From CBDVBE01 sp964543525 (lineage in GTDB: Bacteria > Fibrobacterota > Chitinivibrionia > Chitinivibrionales > JANQEN01): a stretch of 64,000 nucleotides of DNA. The DNA lies in assembly GCA_964543525.1 (NCBI GenBank), contig CAZIYW010000011.1:1-64000 (forward strand), in the 5' to 3' direction. Under the pieces are notes generated by a model, which saw nothing but the letters and a program-made list of their open reading frames with translations, ran no database searches and was not told the DNA's origin. Positions 46,682 to 56,092 of the stretch are shown piece after piece. The translations under genes were made by a program, and so were the position numbers. Numbering within the stretch: position 1 is the stretch's first letter; every line of letters starts with the position of its first letter.

Positions 46682-47356
46682 TTAAATCAGCTTCTCTTCT
46701 ACTTCTTCAATGCTGTTGCATTCCGGTAATACCTTGAGAACATTGGTGCTGTCAAGGAGCGATCGTATCTCCGATGCCATATTAATGAGATAGATACTTC
46801 CTCCCTTTGATTCAAGTTTCCTATGAAGATTGGTCAGTATTCCGATACCGATACTGGTAATAAGCTCTACCTGCTGGAAATCAAACACCACGTGGATATG
46901 GCCGGCTTCCAGAATTTTATTTACATCGTCGCGTAGCGGCTGCACGGTATTTACATTAAATTCTCTCGGCAGTCTGATATATGAATAAAAGCCACGCTCT
47001 TCGACACTGAGTCCGCTGTCAAGAACAACATCAGCATCCTCAATAGAAGCGTAAATCTCAAACACCCGCTCCGCTTTAAATGTACCAAATGTTTTTGACG
47101 CTGCCGGTGAGAGAGCTGCAAAGCAGACCTTCCCTCCTTTGGTAATCAAGTCTTTATGAAGGGTGGCAAGCAGGCCAATTGCACTACTGTCAACAAAGGT
47201 TGTTTTCTTTAAATCAAACAGAAGGACATTTTTCCCCATCTTTCTCACACATTCAATAGCCTTCTGTATCGATTTGACATTGGAAATATCAAATTTTCCC
47301 CCAATATGAAAAATGTGATACTGCGAACGCTCTTCTTCGGTGAGGGTATATGACAT
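46682..47356 (-). CDS. Tandem STAS-domain protein (anti-sigma factor antagonist-like)
   Basis: A 224-residue protein made of two STAS domains in tandem. The first (about residues 1-108) contains GKFDISNVKSIQKAIECVR and LFDLKKTTFVDSSAIGLLA, with the serine pair usually phosphorylated in SpoIIAA/RsbV-type antagonists. The second (about residues 118-224) contains VVFDFQQVELITSIGIGIL with serine at the equivalent site. Single-domain versions regulate anti-sigma factors or surface stress complexes; paired versions are less usual. No sigma factor or kinase is adjacent. An AT-rich stretch upstream probably holds its promoter. Confidence 0.75.
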   Translation of the reverse strand: MSYTLTEEERSQYHIFHIGGKFDISNVKSIQKAIECVRKMGKNVLLFDLKKTTFVDSSAIGLLATLHKDLITKGGKVCFAALSPAASKTFGTFKAERVFEIYASIEDADVVLDSGLSVEERGFYSYIRLPREFNVNTVQPLRDDVNKILEAGHIHVVFDFQQVELITSIGIGILTNLHRKLESKGGSIYLINMASEIRSLLDSTNVLKVLPECNSIEEVEEKLI

Positions 47357-47557
47357 GATAAAACACTACTCCTTTTAATGTACTAACTGAAATCTGTTTC
47401 TTCCGGGGCGACCCTATCTCCGGTAACACAAAATAAGGCTTTTTGCTCCAGGGAGAAAGATAATTAATTGAACCACACTTTTCATAATATTGCAATATTT
47501 TTTATTTAAAAAATTTTTTTAAAAAAATGGAACAATGTTCTATAAGTGTTGTCTAAC

Positions 47558-47742
47558 TAGTGTCCGTCCGAAAATCGGGCAAAACTGTCATTAACGCATG
47601 CTTTCAGCGGGAATTTATTCTATAGAACAGACTGAAAGCCGGATTATTCGCTTCGCGCACCAAGTCTTCACTACCGATCACTGAACCCGGCCTATAAGCC
47701 TGCCGGAATGACGTCAGAAAAGCAGCTTTCGGACAGACACTA
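47558..47742. mobile_element. 185-bp MITE-like element
   Basis: TAGTGTCCGTCCGAAA at 47558-47573 and TTTCGGACAGACACTA at 47727-47742 form near-perfect 16-bp terminal inverted repeats (one mismatch) around a sequence that does not encode a protein. The bases AAC flank both ends and could be a 3-bp target duplication. Related ends occur at 15038 and 55099. It lies between the double-STAS and SH3 genes. Confidence 0.65.
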
Positions 47743-47792
47743 AACAGCTGATAGTTACACAGCGCTCCTATTTCATTTTCCGGGAGGTTTTT

Positions 47793-48236
47793 ATGCGACA
47801 TCTGCCTTTTTTAATCATTCTGCTTTATTTCGCCGGGTATGCACATTTTCCGCAGGATATGTATGTCATGCCGGTACAAAAAGATGTAAAAATCCATGGC
47901 AACAGATTCAGAAAATTGAATGAAGAGGCTCTATTTCAAGTGACACTGAACTGCCGCCTGAAAGTCCTCGTTATAAAAGAAAATTTATATAAAATCAAGG
48001 ATAACCAGGGAAGGGTTGGCTGGGTTGAAAAACAATTCGTTGCACCAATCACAAAATCGTCAATAGATATTTATACACCGGCGGAAGTTTATGGTTACCA
48101 TGATATCCGTTCCTTTTTCAGTATATTCGGTATTCCCGATCAGGAAGAGGTCAGGATAAAACTTGATCGATCTTTTAAGGAGAATCTTAAAGAGCATGTT
48201 GACAGGGAGACGGTGGAGCGAATTGTGAAATATTAA
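47793..48236 (+). CDS. Exported SH3-like domain protein
   Basis: A 147-residue exported protein. The N-terminal hydrophobic helix (LPFLIILLYFAGYAH) is a signal peptide or anchor. Residues about 25-90 resemble a bacterial SH3 domain (MPVQKDVKIHGNRFRKL and LYKIKDNQGRVGWVEKQFV). Such domains bind peptidoglycan or protein ligands. GGGAGG precedes the ATG at good spacing. It converges with the AraC-like gene, 7 bases apart. Function unknown. Confidence 0.6.
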   Translation: MRHLPFLIILLYFAGYAHFPQDMYVMPVQKDVKIHGNRFRKLNEEALFQVTLNCRLKVLVIKENLYKIKDNQGRVGWVEKQFVAPITKSSIDIYTPAEVYGYHDIRSFFSIFGIPDQEEVRIKLDRSFKENLKEHVDRETVERIVKY

Positions 48237-48242
48237 ATGAAA

Positions 48243-49043
48243 CTATGCATTTAAAAGCTGACTGCGACGTGAAAGCACATACTCCATAACCTTTTTTTTG
48301 GCGCGATCATCGAGAATATAGGCGGAAATAATACTCTTACCGTAATCCTCATGCTTCCCCATAGTCTCAAACGCTATTCGATAGGCATGATAAAGGGCTA
48401 TTAATTTTTTAGGAGAGTAATTGGTGTAATGCCTGAACATTCTCTGAAACTTTCTCGGCGTAGACCCCAGCATAATAGACCAGTCTTCAACGGTAAGCGG
48501 GTTTCGTGCAAATAACACATTTAAAGCTTTCAGCACCATTCCTTCGGGCATACGATTCGGCATAAGTTTTTTACGAATAGTGTGGAGTTGCAGTAAGGGA
48601 AAGAGTTTTATAAAGCTCTTTATCGGGCAGATAATAATGCACTTTTTTCTAACGTTATATATACCGGAATCATCCTGTATTCCATTTCTAATTGTAATGT
48701 AATCATTTGTTTCGGCAATCATATTATGAAGACGCATATAGTCGTCCGAAATGGAATCGGCAAGCATGATAATAGGCGCCCATAGCGGAAGGTGCTTTAT
48801 TGTTATAAAAAACTCTTCAGCAAAAGTACACCTGCTGTCAAATATCAAGCAATGCCATGTTGGAATCTGCCTGAAATACAGCCTCATTGCATCAGGAGAG
48901 CGTGCTTTTAGAAAATTAAACAACGGATATCGTCCAACCAGAGAATTTATTGTGCAGATGGTCCCCGATGAATCAGAACACAACATAACATGCAGAGTAT
49001 CACACAGGCACTCAACGAGAATTTTCTCAAGCCTGTTTTTCAT
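48243..49043 (-). CDS. Putative transcriptional regulator with AraC-like HTH
   Basis: A 266-residue protein. The N-terminal two thirds has no recognised domain. The C-terminal part carries one AraC-type helix-turn-helix half (VEDWSIMLGSTPRKFQRMFR) followed by YSPKKLIALYHAYRIAFETM. ATG at 49043 with GGAGAG upstream is preferred over an in-frame start at 49091. It is divergent from nothing close; upstream on the same strand is smc with a terminator between. Regulon unknown. Confidence 0.6.
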   Translation of the reverse strand: MKNRLEKILVECLCDTLHVMLCSDSSGTICTINSLVGRYPLFNFLKARSPDAMRLYFRQIPTWHCLIFDSRCTFAEEFFITIKHLPLWAPIIMLADSISDDYMRLHNMIAETNDYITIRNGIQDDSGIYNVRKKCIIICPIKSFIKLFPLLQLHTIRKKLMPNRMPEGMVLKALNVLFARNPLTVEDWSIMLGSTPRKFQRMFRHYTNYSPKKLIALYHAYRIAFETMGKHEDYGKSIISAYILDDRAKKKVMEYVLSRRSQLLNA

Positions 49044-49191
49044 CGGCAAATTCTCTCCATGATATGAATATGTTGTTTCAATATATACCAATGTAATTAA
49101 TTATGCTTTATAAAGTCAAAAGTTTTTTATCTATACAGAAATAAATAACTTATTAAGATACTTTTTTCTGAATACCCATATAAAATCTATA

Positions 49192-49236
49192 TAAAAAAAA
49201 TACGGTTATAGGATTTTTCTTACCTGTAACCGTATC
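49192..49236 (-). terminator. Strong intrinsic terminator after smc
   Basis: On the minus strand ATACGGTTACAGG pairs with CCTATAACCGTAT (one bulge) across a short loop, followed by a run of eight T residues (plus-strand A-run 49192-49199), 45 bases after the smc stop. Confidence 0.85.
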
Positions 49237-49281
49237 ACAATGCTCTGGTTTAATGTCGGATATTATCCGTATATCTATAAA

Positions 49282-52200
49282 TTAAGCTGCCTTTAATCGG
49301 CGATCTTCACCAAGGGTCACCGATGCTACCGTGGAAATGCCTGATTCCTGCTGGGTAACACCGTACAATAAATCCGCCGCTTCCATGGTATGTTTATTGT
49401 GCGTAATAATGATAAACTGTGTTCTCTGTGCGAATTTTTTAAGTACCCGTATAAAGCGATCAATATTTGCATCATCCAGGGGAGCATCAAGCTCATCCAG
49501 AATACAGTAGGCCGAAGGTTTGACCAGATAGAGTGCGAACAGAAGAGAAATTGCAGTAAGTGCTCGCTCTCCGCCTGACAGCAGGGTAACCCCGCGCATT
49601 TTTTTACCGGCAGGTCTGGCATTTATCTTTATTTCTGCATATAACGGATCAGCATCTTCTTCCAGTGATAGAGAAGCTTCACCGCCTTCAAACAACGTGG
49701 TAAACATCTCTCTGAAATTATTCTGTACCCGCTCAAATGTCTCAATGAACTGTATACGCGCCTCCCGATTGAGCTTTCTGATTGCCTTTTCAAGATCATC
49801 CACCGCTTTCTGCAAATCGTCCCGCTGCATCACCATCTCTTTTAACTCGGTGCTTTCCTGTTCATACTCACCAATGGCACCCATATTGACTTCGCCGACA
49901 CGACGAAGCCGCTCTTTCAGGACATGAATGTTCTCCGCAACTTCAGCGTCTTCCATGTCTATTTCAGGTATATCGTCAGGTGGTGATGCAAGGTCTATCT
50001 CATAGGCATTATATATCTTTTCCCGGATTGCGCGCTTCTGCTCGTCATCACGGGTCTGTTCAACCTCAAGCGTATGCCGCCGTTCGGCTATCGCCTCCAA
50101 CTCTTTCTGATACACCTTATTTTCACGACGCTGCTCTTCAATTGTATTCAGTAAAGCATTAAAATCTTCACGGACATTCTCGAGCACCTTCTGAAGTTCT
50201 TCCCGCCGGCTTGTCTGACGCTCTATACTCTCTTTCAATACGACAAGTTTTTCCTCAAGGTCTTTAATCTCACTCAGCGCGCTGTTCTTATCTTCTATTT
50301 TTTTCTGCCTGCTGTCACCCAGTTTCAGAATATCCTGTTTTAAATGCTCAACACTGTTTTTATCCTGCTCAACCCGGCTTGCAAGCCCCTGCTCTGAGAG
50401 CTGAATATTCTTGAGGTGCTCCGACAGCCGCGTCCGTTCCGCATCCATCTCTTCAAGACGATTCTTTACCTCCCCAATCTGCTCTTCAAGCTGCTGCCGC
50501 TTTACAACGATTTCCTCACACCCGACCTCATGCTCCTTAATCAACCATCTGAACTCATCAATGCTGTTTCTGTTCTTCTCCAGCCCAGGAACGATACTCT
50601 GAGCACGCTCCCTGAGATTCTCAATTTCAGCTTCATAATGCTTTATATTTGTTTCCTGCTCCTGCTGCCGCTGTCTGCCGGTATTCAGCTTTTCATCAAT
50701 CTCAATAAGTGCCCGTTTCGCTTCATCACGGGTAATAATACATATTTCCTTATCGTGAATAACGGTATTTAACTCATTCTGCAACCGATCATATTCTTCC
50801 TTTAACTGCTCAATTTCCTGTTTCCTTTGCAGAATACCAACCTGTTCCGTTTTTTTGGTACCGGCAACAACGGAGCCATTCGCATAACACACCGCACCAT
50901 CATGAGATACAATGGTTGTACCTGCTTCTACCTGCGGCTGCAGCTGCAGAGCAACAGAATCGTTATCACAGATAAGTACCCGGTTAAACAGATAATCGGC
51001 AAGAATGTTGCATTCCTCTTCGGTAGTAATCTGTACCCGCAGGGGCAGTGAGTTATTAACCACAAATGAAGGGGCATTATGTCTTACTGCCTGCAGCCGT
51101 TCCAGAGAAACCATCCTCGCTACACCAAGTTTTTCAGTATTCAGATATTCCATTGCAGCCGTTAAATCAGCGTCTGTCTTAAATACAACCGTCTGTATAA
51201 CCGAACCCAGCGCCCGCTCAACCACAGGGACCATCTCGGCATTTTCAACTTCAATAAGATCGGCCACAATACCCATAGTGCCGGGAAGATTTTTCTCGAG
51301 GAGCGATTTTACCCCATCGCCATATCCCTCAAAAGCAGCATCAAGCCCTTCAAGGAAACGCAATTTGGCCTTTCCCGAATCTATCCTCGACTCAATAGAC
51401 TTCTCTCTTTCAACGTATGCATGATAATGCTCATCCTCTTCTTCAATACGATTCCAGAGTTTTTCACGGGCTCTCATATGATTTTTAAAGGATTCATTAA
51501 CCTCGGCCAATTGCTGTCTGCAATTTTCAAGAACCATACGGGACTCTTCAAGATGATCCTCAAGTTTCTTTAACTCACTCTCATCACGCTCACACCGTTC
51601 AATACAGTTGCTTAAATTTGTTTTAACGGTGCTGAGCTCTCGCTGCTTCTCGCCGATCATACGCACACAATTGAGCTGCTGAACAGCCAGTTCGTCCCTG
51701 TACTGTCTCTGCTCCTGCATCCTGGCGTCAAAAGCGCTCAGCGCATCACGGGCCTCAGTAACCTTACCGGCCATCTCCTCCAACTGCGTCTCACGGCTGA
51801 TAATACTCTTCTCGATATTTGACAGGATATCCTTTTTCTCATTGTTCTGTGAATCAAATGACTCAAGCTCATTTTCAAAACGGGTTACATTCTGCTTGAG
51901 AATGGAAACACTCTGTTGAGAAACCGATACCTCCCGCTCCAGTGCATTGATCCGCTCCGAAGCATCCGAGACATTTCTACCGGCAATCTGAACCTCATTC
52001 TCCTTCTCGACCTTGGAAAGCTCCATCTTTTCAATTCTTGTTTCACCCGCGGCGACTTTAGCTTTCAGTGTCGCAATTTCGCTGTCCATTTCGGCGAGCA
52101 TCCGCCGGATCTCCTTTAACTTCTCTTCCAGCATGGTATAGCGTCGATTTTCAAAACCGACCTCCAATGCCTGCAAGTCGTCGTGGTACTGTTTATAACG

Positions 52201-52839
52201 CTTCGCCTTTTCAACCTGGCGTCCCAGCATCCGTACATAACGCTCCTTTTCCTGTACCCGGTCATTTATCCGGAGAAGATCCTGCCGTGTACGATCAAGC
52301 TTGCGCTGACTCTCTTTTATTCGCTGTTTATACTTCCCGATTCCGGCAGCTTCTTCAAAAAGAATACGCCGCTCCTCCGCTTTGTCGCTCAGAATCCGGT
52401 TTATCATGCTGTTTTCTATAGTGGTATAGGCATTACTTCCGACACCGGTATCGAGAAACAGGTTATGAATATCCCTCAGCCGGCAGGCTGTTCTGTTTAT
52501 AAGGTAGTCACTGTCACCGCTTCTGAAAATACGGCGGGTGATAGCGACTTCATTATATTCCACCGGAAGAATACCTCTGGTATTCGAAATTGTGAGAGTG
52601 ACTTCAGCCATATTCAACGGCTGTCGTTTTTCAGACCCGGAGAAAATCACATCCTGCATATGGGCACTGCGCAGTACCGAGGTCTTCTGCTCACCGAACA
52701 CCCATCTGATAGCATCAACCACATTGGTTTTTCCACACCCGTTGGGCCCGACAACTGCAGTCATACCTTCACTGAAACAAAGCTCCGTTTTATCGGCAAA
52801 TGACTTGAATCCAAATATTGAAAGCTTCCGTAAAATCAT
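49282..52839 (-). CDS. smc: Chromosome segregation protein SMC
   Basis: Structural-maintenance-of-chromosomes ATPase that organises and segregates the nucleoid with ScpA/ScpB. The 1185-residue protein has the standard architecture: N-terminal head with Walker A (VVGPNGCGKTNVVDAIRWV), two long coiled coils, a central hinge at about residues 510-650 (FEGYGDGVKSLLEKNLPGTM), and a C-terminal head with signature TLLSGGERALTAISLLFAL and Walker B ILDELDAPLDDANI. Length is normal. A strong terminator follows. Confidence 0.97.
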   Translation of the reverse strand: MILRKLSIFGFKSFADKTELCFSEGMTAVVGPNGCGKTNVVDAIRWVFGEQKTSVLRSAHMQDVIFSGSEKRQPLNMAEVTLTISNTRGILPVEYNEVAITRRIFRSGDSDYLINRTACRLRDIHNLFLDTGVGSNAYTTIENSMINRILSDKAEERRILFEEAAGIGKYKQRIKESQRKLDRTRQDLLRINDRVQEKERYVRMLGRQVEKAKRYKQYHDDLQALEVGFENRRYTMLEEKLKEIRRMLAEMDSEIATLKAKVAAGETRIEKMELSKVEKENEVQIAGRNVSDASERINALEREVSVSQQSVSILKQNVTRFENELESFDSQNNEKKDILSNIEKSIISRETQLEEMAGKVTEARDALSAFDARMQEQRQYRDELAVQQLNCVRMIGEKQRELSTVKTNLSNCIERCERDESELKKLEDHLEESRMVLENCRQQLAEVNESFKNHMRAREKLWNRIEEEDEHYHAYVEREKSIESRIDSGKAKLRFLEGLDAAFEGYGDGVKSLLEKNLPGTMGIVADLIEVENAEMVPVVERALGSVIQTVVFKTDADLTAAMEYLNTEKLGVARMVSLERLQAVRHNAPSFVVNNSLPLRVQITTEEECNILADYLFNRVLICDNDSVALQLQPQVEAGTTIVSHDGAVCYANGSVVAGTKKTEQVGILQRKQEIEQLKEEYDRLQNELNTVIHDKEICIITRDEAKRALIEIDEKLNTGRQRQQEQETNIKHYEAEIENLRERAQSIVPGLEKNRNSIDEFRWLIKEHEVGCEEIVVKRQQLEEQIGEVKNRLEEMDAERTRLSEHLKNIQLSEQGLASRVEQDKNSVEHLKQDILKLGDSRQKKIEDKNSALSEIKDLEEKLVVLKESIERQTSRREELQKVLENVREDFNALLNTIEEQRRENKVYQKELEAIAERRHTLEVEQTRDDEQKRAIREKIYNAYEIDLASPPDDIPEIDMEDAEVAENIHVLKERLRRVGEVNMGAIGEYEQESTELKEMVMQRDDLQKAVDDLEKAIRKLNREARIQFIETFERVQNNFREMFTTLFEGGEASLSLEEDADPLYAEIKINARPAGKKMRGVTLLSGGERALTAISLLFALYLVKPSAYCILDELDAPLDDANIDRFIRVLKKFAQRTQFIIITHNKHTMEAADLLYGVTQQESGISTVASVTLGEDRRLKAA

Positions 52840-53467
52840 AGATTTATAGTATCCATAGGAAATTAGTAAAAAATACCACCTATTGGCGTAATTATGCCTT
52901 CAAGATACTACATATTGCGGTAAGTGTCAAGAAAAAGCATGGCCTTAAAATTCTTTTTTTTTCCTTGACATACCATGCATAGTAATGCATAATACCACAT
53001 CTTGTATACCCTACTTAGCAGGAATAGGGCAAAAAACGCAAAAGATTATTGTCTGCACATGAGAGATAGAACTCGGGGAGGCAGTGGTTAATGAACGAAT
53101 AGTAATTTTTGGGGGCCATTTGCCTATAAAATTCTCTTAAAGACAAAATGCTACTGCAAATAACGCTCGCTCTTTTCATAAATCTTTGACAGTTCTCCTG
53201 AGGTACCAGCAATGATTTGATTAATCGAGCTACAGTATTATCGACAAATACTCAATTTCTTTCTTGCATTATCAAAAAAGAAAAAAGATTGAAGTGCTTA
53301 AAAATTAAGAGTTCCTGCAAATGTCACCCTGTAACCGACGTATTATGTATATTCTCGATGAATACATTGAATACATTATTGCTCCACTGAAAGTGAAAAA
53401 CAACATTGTTGTTATAAGCAATAAATAAGCTACACGAACTTACTCTTGGTAAGGACCGGAGGCATCT
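52840..53467. other. Intergenic region upstream of the phosphoesterase
   Basis: 630 bases with no convincing gene. It contains one strong promoter-like site at 52965. A minus-strand frame (53015-53212) has no recognisable features. GAATACATT is directly repeated near 53360. Confidence 0.4.
52965..52993 (+). promoter_or_regulatory. Orphan sigma-70 promoter with ATGCAT palindromes
   Basis: TTGACA at 52965-52970 and CATAAT at 52988-52993 are 17 bases apart. The spacer holds ATGCAT twice (ATGCAT-AGTA-ATGCAT), a likely operator. No gene follows within about 470 bases, so what it drives is unclear. Confidence 0.5.
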
Positions 53468-54385
53468 ATGAAAACAGTCAGATTCCTGTTATCCGTTTGT
53501 CTATTCGGTACACTACTGTTACATGCCCGGGAATGGTCTTTTGCGGTTATTTCCGACTCGCGGGACGATCGTGCCACCTATAACAATGCGCTTCGGGAAA
53601 TACGGGACATGCGGGTGAATCCCGACAGTACATTTACACCGGCGGAATTTATCATTCTGGGAGGAGATTTCGATCCGGTAAAGGAAACCTACAAGGATTA
53701 TAAAGAGGTTTTTGCCGAAACCGGCTCAATGAAAGCTTTCTTTCCGGTAAAGGGTAACCATGATGTCAAAAAAAGGGATGTTTCATTCATTACCGACCAT
53801 ATACTTCCTGAACTGGACAGCATTACCGTTCAAAACGAGGACTGTGTTAATTATTACATAGACTGGAACAATGTCAGAATTATCGTTGTGGATCAGTATT
53901 CTGATTTCGGGAGTGAGGGGTGCATCAACAGCGCAGGGAAAGAGTGGGTTGAAAAATGTATTCAGTCGGCGGGTCACAAGGATCATGTCTTTATCTGTTA
54001 CCATGAACCGGCATTCCCGAGAAAACAGCATACCGGCGATTCATTCAATGCCTGTCCGGATGACCGGGACGCGTTCTGGAATATGCTTTTAAAATACAGA
54101 AGCAAGGTAAAAGCGGTATTCAACGGTCATATCCATTATTATTATCGCATACGGGTAGCGGATCCCACCGCAAAAGAGGCGCAGGATCTGAGCGCCTGCC
54201 CTGATCATAAAGACGGTATCTATCAAATCAACAGCGGCGCCTGCGGCCAGGGAACACGCAATACTATTGTCAAGGTGCAGATTGACGGCGAGCGTATTTC
54301 CGTTTTCGTTCTTGACGCTGAAGAGGGCAAGAATAAACCGTTTTCGGTCATAGACAAATGGGATATTTCAGAAGCTCACGAATAG
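53468..54385 (+). CDS. Exported metallophosphoesterase (calcineurin-like)
   Basis: A 305-residue exported phosphoesterase (signal peptide RFLLSVCLFGTLLLHA). Binuclear metal motifs are visible: ISDSRDD near residue 30, ILGGDFD near 65, VKGNHDVKK near 95, ICYHEPAF and FNGHIHYYYRIR near 225. These are the D-x-[HR], GD, GNH[ED], H and GHxH elements of the family. It probably acts in the periplasm or outside the cell. GGAGG precedes the ATG. Downstream lies an IS graveyard. Confidence 0.85.
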   Translation: MKTVRFLLSVCLFGTLLLHAREWSFAVISDSRDDRATYNNALREIRDMRVNPDSTFTPAEFIILGGDFDPVKETYKDYKEVFAETGSMKAFFPVKGNHDVKKRDVSFITDHILPELDSITVQNEDCVNYYIDWNNVRIIVVDQYSDFGSEGCINSAGKEWVEKCIQSAGHKDHVFICYHEPAFPRKQHTGDSFNACPDDRDAFWNMLLKYRSKVKAVFNGHIHYYYRIRVADPTAKEAQDLSACPDHKDGIYQINSGACGQGTRNTIVKVQIDGERISVFVLDAEEGKNKPFSVIDKWDISEAHE

Positions 54386-54614
54386 TCGTCTCAATGGTTT
54401 TCTCTCAATTAATAAAAAGGGAGAATAATAGTTGACAGGATGGTTACTCCCGGTGAACCTGTCTTTCTAAATAATTATGTCATTGGCGCCTGTCTGGTCA
54501 GCATTAAAAGCACTAACATTATTTGTACAACCTGAATTTTGCACTGATTATCTTATTGTAAATGTTCCTTTTCCATTTTCAGATTTTCATGCAAAATATT
54601 TTTTGCACGATATT

Positions 54615-55100
54615 CTATCCTGCTTTTTTATAATATTTTGCTTTGGTATTTGACTTTCGTTTTTCTCGACGTCTCCTGCCAGGATATTCAGGAAAATCAA
54701 TTATTTCAGCAGACCGTGTGTCGTGAACCGAATATCTAATCTTTGTTTCCTCACTGCGGGTTACGATTTTCGCTGGGATATACAACATCTTAAGCCGGGA
54801 AATACGTATCGTTGCGTCCAAAATATCGCTATGATAGTTCTCCGCCGGCTTTTCTCCTTCAGTTTCTGCCTCATAGCGGTGTCCATCCACCAGCTTCATC
54901 CATCGCCATAAGTTATATGCAAGCATGACAATCTGAAAAAACGCATGATTGCTTTGGAATTTTCTGAGGGAACAGCAGGAATACCTTCATGCTGTGCTTC
55001 TTTTATAGAATTATCTACATCAGCCCGTTTATCATAATTTGGTATAACATTGCGAGGCCGTGTCTTAAGGTTAGTAACGAATATTCGGTACACATAATTA
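54615..55100 (-). pseudogene. IS1380-family transposase, C-terminal remnant with a frameshift
   Basis: Minus-strand text matches the end of IS1380-type transposases: FVTNLKTRPRNVIPNYDKRA, then DVDNSIKEAQHEG, and, after a frameshift near 54950, QSNHAFFQIVMLAYNLWRWM followed by the ending in the second frame. The 5' part is missing: the copy is cut off exactly where a TAGTGCCTGTCCGAAAA end begins at 55099, which suggests another element inserted into it. Not functional. Confidence 0.75.
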
Positions 55101-55114
55101 GTGCCTGTCCGAAA
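55099..55114. repeat. Terminal inverted repeat like that of the 47558 element
   Basis: TAGTGCCTGTCCGAAA matches the end of the 185-bp element (TAGTGTCTGTCCGAAA) except one base. It sits exactly at the truncation point of the IS1380 remnant and about 45 bases before the IS1595-like fragment. Confidence 0.55.
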
Positions 55115-55141
55115 ACCGGTTAAATTTAATTAAAAGGCTCA

Positions 55142-55447
55142 CAGGTTCGAACTGATTCTTGGAAAGGTTATGCTGCTGTGAAAAATAATGGATATACTCA
55201 TAAGAAAGTTAATATATCCCAAAGTGGTGATCCTGCGCATGTTAGTATGCCAGGTGTGCATAGGATCGCTTCACTTTTAAAACGTTGGTTGCTTGGTACA
55301 CATCAAGGTTCAGTAAGTTCAAAGCACTTGGATTATTTTTTAGATGAATACACATTTAGATTTAATAGACGGAAATCAAAGTCACGGGGAATGTTATTTT
55401 ATCGTTTGCTACAACAAGCAGTCAGAATTCAGGCTGTGACATACTGA
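55142..55447 (+). pseudogene. IS1595 (ISXO2-like) transposase, C-terminal fragment
   Basis: About 100 codons matching the end of ISXO2-like transposases: VRTDSWKGYAAVKNNGYTHK, HVSMPGVHRIASLLKRWLLG, HLDYFLDEYTFRFNRRKSKS and RGMLFYRLLQQAV. The N-terminal and most of the catalytic region are absent. The fragment sits 45 bases from a TAGTGCCTGTCCGAAA end, so it may be the internally deleted body of that element. Confidence 0.75.
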
Positions 55448-55868
55448 GAACTTGCAGATGGCTAATTTTTTTTTAAAAAAACAGGGGTATTTAAGAGCAT
55501 ACTCCCTATAATTAAATTAAGAAACCTCTCTCATACTCACAACATACTCGCCTTTATTTAATACCCATGGAACTGCAAAACCTCTTATTTTCATGTATTA
55601 AAGAATTACACCTTATCTCTTAAATTTCAATAACTTTGTGTCTTGTCTTTGTGGCTATGAATAATTCGGGCTAATTAATTGGGACATTTTTTTGAGCGTT
55701 TTATTTGGAGACGGGTGTTAATAAAATACGGGATTATCCTTGATTGCGCTTATCGTGTCAGATGCTTTTAAGGATTCAATAGTATTTATAAATTTGTGTC
55801 TTGTATCTCTACTATTTATAACAAATTACGCTTTTTATAGAAAAAAACGACATTATTGTCGCAAAATA
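55448..55868. other. AT-rich intergenic region
   Basis: No gene visible. A GGGGTAT/ATACTCC hairpin lies near 55480. The AT-rich text continues into a promoter candidate at 55869. A short frame at 55856-56047 shows no protein features. Confidence 0.4.
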
Positions 55869-55897
55869 TTTACATAATATATGTTATATTCTATAGT
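55869..55897 (+). promoter_or_regulatory. Putative sigma-70 promoter for the surface-protein cluster
   Basis: TTTACA at 55869-55874 and TATAGT at 55892-55897 are 17 bases apart, about 195 bases before the start at 56093. The long leader ends in a good ribosome binding site (GAGGAG). Confidence 0.5.
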
Positions 55898-56092
55898 TGC
55901 TATGTTACCTGGGAAAATGGGAAGGGAGTCCGTAATATTTTCCTGCCTTTTACACTGTGTCGTGGGGAGAAATTTCATATTTCCGTTATTTGGGGGGAGT
56001 TTTTATTAAAACTCCTTTTTTGTCAGTATGACTGGTATGAAATCTGATTTGCGTTAAAAGTTGTCTCTTAAAGTATCTTCGAGGAGATAGGA

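Noticed and set aside
53015..53212. Minus-strand 65-codon frame upstream of the phosphoesterase
   Set aside because: No family resemblance, and another frame over the same DNA reads equally well, so coding is unsupported.
55856..56047. Short frame at the start of the surface cluster leader
   Set aside because: No ribosome binding site and no protein features; it lies within the promoter and leader region.
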